A stretch of DNA of 44,375 nt from Acidimicrobiales bacterium (GTDB taxonomy: Bacteria; Actinomycetota; Acidimicrobiia; Acidimicrobiales; SHLQ01): positions 5,415 to 49,789 of the forward strand of contig JAHDDK010000026.1 in assembly GCA_020629375.1 (NCBI GenBank), written 5' to 3'. The notes below the pieces were generated by a model. It was not told where the DNA came from. It ran no database searches and saw only the letters and a program-made list of their open reading frames with translations. The translations under genes were made by a program, and so were the position numbers. Positions 41,479-44,375 of the stretch are shown piece after piece (within the stretch, counting starts at the first letter, position 1; the number at the start of each line of letters is the position of its first letter).

Positions 41479-43458
41479 TCAGGCGGCCGCTGCCACCGGA
41501 TCCGACATCGTCGGGAGCAACGGCGGCATCGCCATCCGGACCGAATCCGCGACGACCCGCACCAGCGCGGCTTCGTCGGCCGAGATCGCGCCGTCGAGTT
41601 CGGCTGCGGCGATTGCGCCTGTGACAAATCGGAACCGGTTGTCGTGATTCATCTCGGCCAGGGCGTCGAGAGCCACATCGAGTCGCGCAACGGTGAGATG
41701 CGATGGATGCGGCATCGCCTCCGGCCGCTCGAGACCGGCGGCTTCGTGAGCGGCGAGGTACGCCCGACCGACCTGGGCGTCTCCCGCGCTGTTGTACGCC
41801 GCGAGGGCGGCGTAGACCAGGCTCGCCTCGTCGGGCAGTTCGACCAAGAGACGATGGTGCTCGATCGTTCCCTGCGCTTCGCTGTCCTCGAGGTGACGAA
41901 GTACCGATCGACGGAGCATCCAGCGGAAAAGGTCCGCGTCGGGGCTCGATGCGGTGAAGTCGGAGATGGTTTCGCGGAGTAGGTCCTGGACATCGTCCGG
42001 AGCACGACGCACGCTCGCCAGGGCGATGTCAATCGCGGGGAGTCGGAGGCGTCGGTCGAGTGACCCGATGATCGTGCTCCCCGCCACCAACACCTCAGCG
42101 GGGAAGCCAGTCAGCTCGACAGCCCGACCCAGTTCGCGCTCGCGATGCTCGGGAAGCGGCGAGATCAGCAGGCCCAAAACCGCCGCTACGGCGCCTTCGG
42201 GCGTGTGGAGCTGTGTCCGGGTCTCGGACGGAATCTCGTCGAGGATTCGGCGGGCGTGATGGAGGTGGGCATCCGACGGTTGACCGTCCGACGACGCACC
42301 GAAGGCCCCGGCGACCACTGCGGTCTCCACGATGTTGTCGAGAGGGCCAGCGATGGCTTCGCCCACGCCATTCGTTGCCTCGGCCAACGGACCGGTCACG
42401 GGAGCGGCAACTCCGCCAACAAGGTCGGGCAGGGCGTGACCGAGATGGGTGATCGACACATACTTGCCAGCGCGATCCTCGAGCTCGGCAAGGTCGGGAA
42501 GCGAACCGTCCCAGGCCGGCGACAGGGCGGCAATTCGCTGATGAAGAGGAGGATGCGTCTTCGACGCGCGAGAGAACGGCGTCTCGAAGAAAAGGTGCGC
42601 AGCTTCGGACGCGTGCGCTGCCTGGATCTCATTCTTCGAACCGAGGGCGGCGATCTTCTTCAACGCGTTCGCGAGGCTCTCGGAGTCGCGGGTGTACTGC
42701 ACGGCCGACGCGTCAGCCAAGTGCTCTCTCTCGCGGTTGACTGCGGCTTGCATGAGTGACGCGAACCAGCCGCCTATCGCGCCCAGAACCATGAGCACGA
42801 CCGCTCCACCGAACATCGCCAACGCCGCACCGTTCGCTCCGCTACGTGGGATGAACCGAAGCAGGCCTCGCCCCATCGTGGAGAGCGAACCGATGCCGTA
42901 CACCCACGCAATGATCCGCGTCTTGACCTTCATGTCACCGTTGGCCACATGGCTGAACTCGTGGGCGATCACCGCTTGGAGCTCGTCCCGAGTGAGATAC
43001 ACGAGCGCACCTCGAGTCACGCCGATCACCGCATTGTCGGCGTTCCAGCCCGCGGCGAAGGCATTAATCCCCATCTCGTCATGCAGGATGAACAACGTCG
43101 GCACCGGGAGGCCGGAGGCGACGGCGATCTCCTCGACGATGTTGACGAGCTGTCGTTCGGACGGCCCCTTCGTCGTGAGGTCGATCGGGTAGCCGCCCAT
43201 CGAGGCGGCCAAGTACTCGCCGCCACCGTGGCGGATCTGTGCGCCCTTGCTGATCGACGACAAGATGATGGCGCCGAGTGTCAGCATCGCCGCGACGAGC
43301 GCTGCATTTCGGCCCGCCGTCGTACTCACCCGTGCGTAGAACCACATGCTCGCCGCGACGCTCGTCGTGAACACCACGCCGATCGTGCCGACGGCGAGGT
43401 AGAAGAGCAGCTGCGCCGTCTGCGACTTCGCAAGCTCCTGATGGTCTTCGTAGTTCAC
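41479..43458 (-). CDS. htpX: M48-family (HtpX-like) membrane metalloprotease with long C-terminal extension
   Basis: A 659-residue protein, more than twice the HtpX length (about 290). Two N-terminal helices (about 18-40, 52-70) precede the protease domain with the zinc site HEFSH (166-170) and third ligand E245 in 'NREREHLADASA'; two further helices lie near 182-202 and 215-235. Residues about 330-659 are a soluble, mostly helical region with a C-terminal TerB-like segment ('VTGAIAAAELDGAISADEAALVRVVADSV'). The start is GTG at 43458. It lies 21 bases after lemA, a common pairing, and would degrade misfolded membrane proteins. Confidence 0.9.
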   Translation of the reverse strand: MNYEDHQELAKSQTAQLLFYLAVGTIGVVFTTSVAASMWFYARVSTTAGRNAALVAAMLTLGAIILSSISKGAQIRHGGGEYLAASMGGYPIDLTTKGPSERQLVNIVEEIAVASGLPVPTLFILHDEMGINAFAAGWNADNAVIGVTRGALVYLTRDELQAVIAHEFSHVANGDMKVKTRIIAWVYGIGSLSTMGRGLLRFIPRSGANGAALAMFGGAVVLMVLGAIGGWFASLMQAAVNREREHLADASAVQYTRDSESLANALKKIAALGSKNEIQAAHASEAAHLFFETPFSRASKTHPPLHQRIAALSPAWDGSLPDLAELEDRAGKYVSITHLGHALPDLVGGVAAPVTGPLAEATNGVGEAIAGPLDNIVETAVVAGAFGASSDGQPSDAHLHHARRILDEIPSETRTQLHTPEGAVAAVLGLLISPLPEHRERELGRAVELTGFPAEVLVAGSTIIGSLDRRLRLPAIDIALASVRRAPDDVQDLLRETISDFTASSPDADLFRWMLRRSVLRHLEDSEAQGTIEHHRLLVELPDEASLVYAALAAYNSAGDAQVGRAYLAAHEAAGLERPEAMPHPSHLTVARLDVALDALAEMNHDNRFRFVTGAIAAAELDGAISADEAALVRVVADSVRMAMPPLLPTMSDPVAAAA

Positions 43459-43479
43459 GCGAACGTCGCCCTGAGCGGA

Positions 43480-44094
43480 TCAGGCAGCCCGAGCGTCGCC
43501 GAAGTCCACTTCGACGGCATCTCGCTTGGAGACCTTGCCGTCCTCCTCGAGATCGAGATAGGCATCGTCTTCGAAGCCGAGCGCTCCAGCGAAGACGACG
43601 GGCGGGAACGTCTTCTTGTACTCCTGGTACATCCGGACTCGCTCGTTGTAGTGCTGTCGGGCGAACGAGATCTTGTTCTCGGTCGTGCGAAGTTCTTCCA
43701 TGAGCTCGCTCATGTGGCGATCGGCCTTGAGCTCCGGGTACGCCTCGGCGGTCGCCAACAGGCGGCCAAGCGCTCCGCCGAGATTCGCTTCGGACTTTCC
43801 GAGGCGATCCATGGCGTCGAGGTTCGTCGGGTCACCGTCGACCTCGACACGGATCTGTGTTGCCGATGCGCGGGCGGCGATGACCGCTTCGAGCGTCTCA
43901 CGTTCATGGCCCATGAAGCCCTTCGCCGACGCCACGAGATTCGGGATGAGATCGTGGCGCCGTTCGAGCTGGACGTCGATCTGAGAGAAGCTGCCGGCGG
44001 CGGCTTCGCGGAGCTTGACGAGGCGGTTGTACACACCGATGCCGTAGAAGACGATCAGCGCCACGACGGCGAGCACGATGAGTAGAGGCAACAT
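43480..44094 (-). CDS. lemA: LemA family protein
   Basis: A 204-residue protein: one N-terminal membrane helix (2-20), then a helical bundle with the family signature 'YNRLVKLREAAAGSFSQIDVQLERRHDLIPNLV', 'VIAARASAT', 'LLATAEAYPELKAD' and 'TENKISFARQHYNERVRMY'. The charged C-terminal tail is slightly longer than usual. AAAGGA lies nine bases before the ATG. It is the first gene of a two-gene operon with the HtpX-like protease; the two families co-occur and probably act together at the membrane. Confidence 0.95.
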   Translation of the reverse strand: MLPLLIVLAVVALIVFYGIGVYNRLVKLREAAAGSFSQIDVQLERRHDLIPNLVASAKGFMGHERETLEAVIAARASATQIRVEVDGDPTNLDAMDRLGKSEANLGGALGRLLATAEAYPELKADRHMSELMEELRTTENKISFARQHYNERVRMYQEYKKTFPPVVFAGALGFEDDAYLDLEEDGKVSKRDAVEVDFGDARAA

Positions 44095-44182
44095 GAACAG
44101 GGTGTCCTTTCGTTACCTCTGACATCGGCAGATCACGATTCGCCGTTGAGCAGATTCGCCCGGCTCCGGGAACCTCCTCGGA

Positions 44183-44375
44183 TCAAAACTTGCCGGAGTT
44201 GACCCAGGTGTCTTCTGGGCCGATCTCTTCCATCACGTCCCAGTGCTCGACGATGAGGCCGTCTTCGAGCCGGAAGATGTCCATCGCCGCCATCGGCGTA
44301 CCGTCGAAATCGAGCTCGGAGAGCGTCGCCACGAAGTTGCCGGAGCCGACGATCTTGTGGATCTTCGAATAGGTC
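44183..44375 (-). CDS. SnoaL-like (NTF2-fold) protein, C-terminal fragment
   Basis: The last 63 codons of a gene that continues beyond the right edge. The translation reads 'KIHKIVGSGNFVATLSELDFDG', 'MAAMDIFRLEDGLIVEHWDVMEEI' and ends 'WVNSGKF'. The 'FRLEDGLIVEHWDV' block is the signature of SnoaL-like proteins predicted to act as small-molecule cyclases or aldol-condensation enzymes. It lies upstream of lemA on the same strand with an 88-base gap that shows no clear hairpin. Confidence 0.82.
   Translation of the reverse strand, partial: TYSKIHKIVGSGNFVATLSELDFDGTPMAAMDIFRLEDGLIVEHWDVMEEIGPEDTWVNSGKF

Overview
The window is a high-GC chromosomal segment, very probably from an actinobacterium. 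Coding is dense, GTG/TTG starts are frequent, and long spurious antisense reading frames are common. F420-type oxidoreductases, a DivIVA-like protein, a SigE-like ECF sigma factor and many Cys-anchored lipoproteins fit Actinomycetota, possibly the Acidimicrobiia (Ilumatobacter-like). That placement is inference from gene content; no rRNA is present to confirm it. I see no tRNA, rRNA, CRISPR array, phage or intact insertion sequence.

Layout. 1-3.5 kb: a TetR regulator divergent from an RND efflux pump, with inverted repeats between them. 3.5-11.2 kb: the housekeeping set dnaX-ybaB-recR preceded by a tandem duplication, a lipoprotein divergent from an ECF sigma/membrane-protein pair, a DivIVA-like protein and a 5'-3' exonuclease. 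11.2-29 kb: a large surface-polysaccharide locus with a GT26 transferase, three GT2 and three GT-B transferases, two Wzz-like co-polymerases with degenerate or absent kinase domains, a GH9 lipoprotein, a Wzy/WaaL-like polymerase or ligase, a Wzx-like flippase, a sulfotransferase and an MFS transporter. Together these suggest assembly, export, trimming and sulfation of an extracellular polysaccharide by a Wzx/Wzy route; no initiating polyprenyl-phosphate sugar transferase is present here. Most of these genes overlap by a few bases on the plus strand, while two transferases in the middle run the other way.

29-31.9 kb: a divergent ArsR/ArsI-type arsenical module, a HAD phosphatase and two related lipoproteins with I78-like tails. 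32-34 kb: a P-loop kinase/F420 luciferase-like fusion divergent from a Ddn-type F420H2-dependent protein. 34-37.4 kb: a SigE-type sigma factor translationally coupled to a membrane-anchored beta-propeller-like protein, a small DUF6616-like protein and a LuxR-type regulator. 37.4-40.1 kb: an ArsR/SRPBCC pair behind a strong palindrome, a phytanoyl-CoA-dioxygenase-like protein, a TfoX-N protein and an amidohydrolase. 40.1-41.5 kb: an M20-type amidase bracketed by two 80-bp hairpin elements (REPIN-like) that supply stop codons to the two upstream genes. 41.5-44.4 kb: HtpX-like protease and LemA, then a SnoaL-like gene cut by the window edge.

No gene-free stretch exceeds 300 bases. The longest are 3456-3741 (terminator plus tandem duplication), 36450-36690 (divergent regulatory region) and 9356-9582 (an orphan promoter-like signal).
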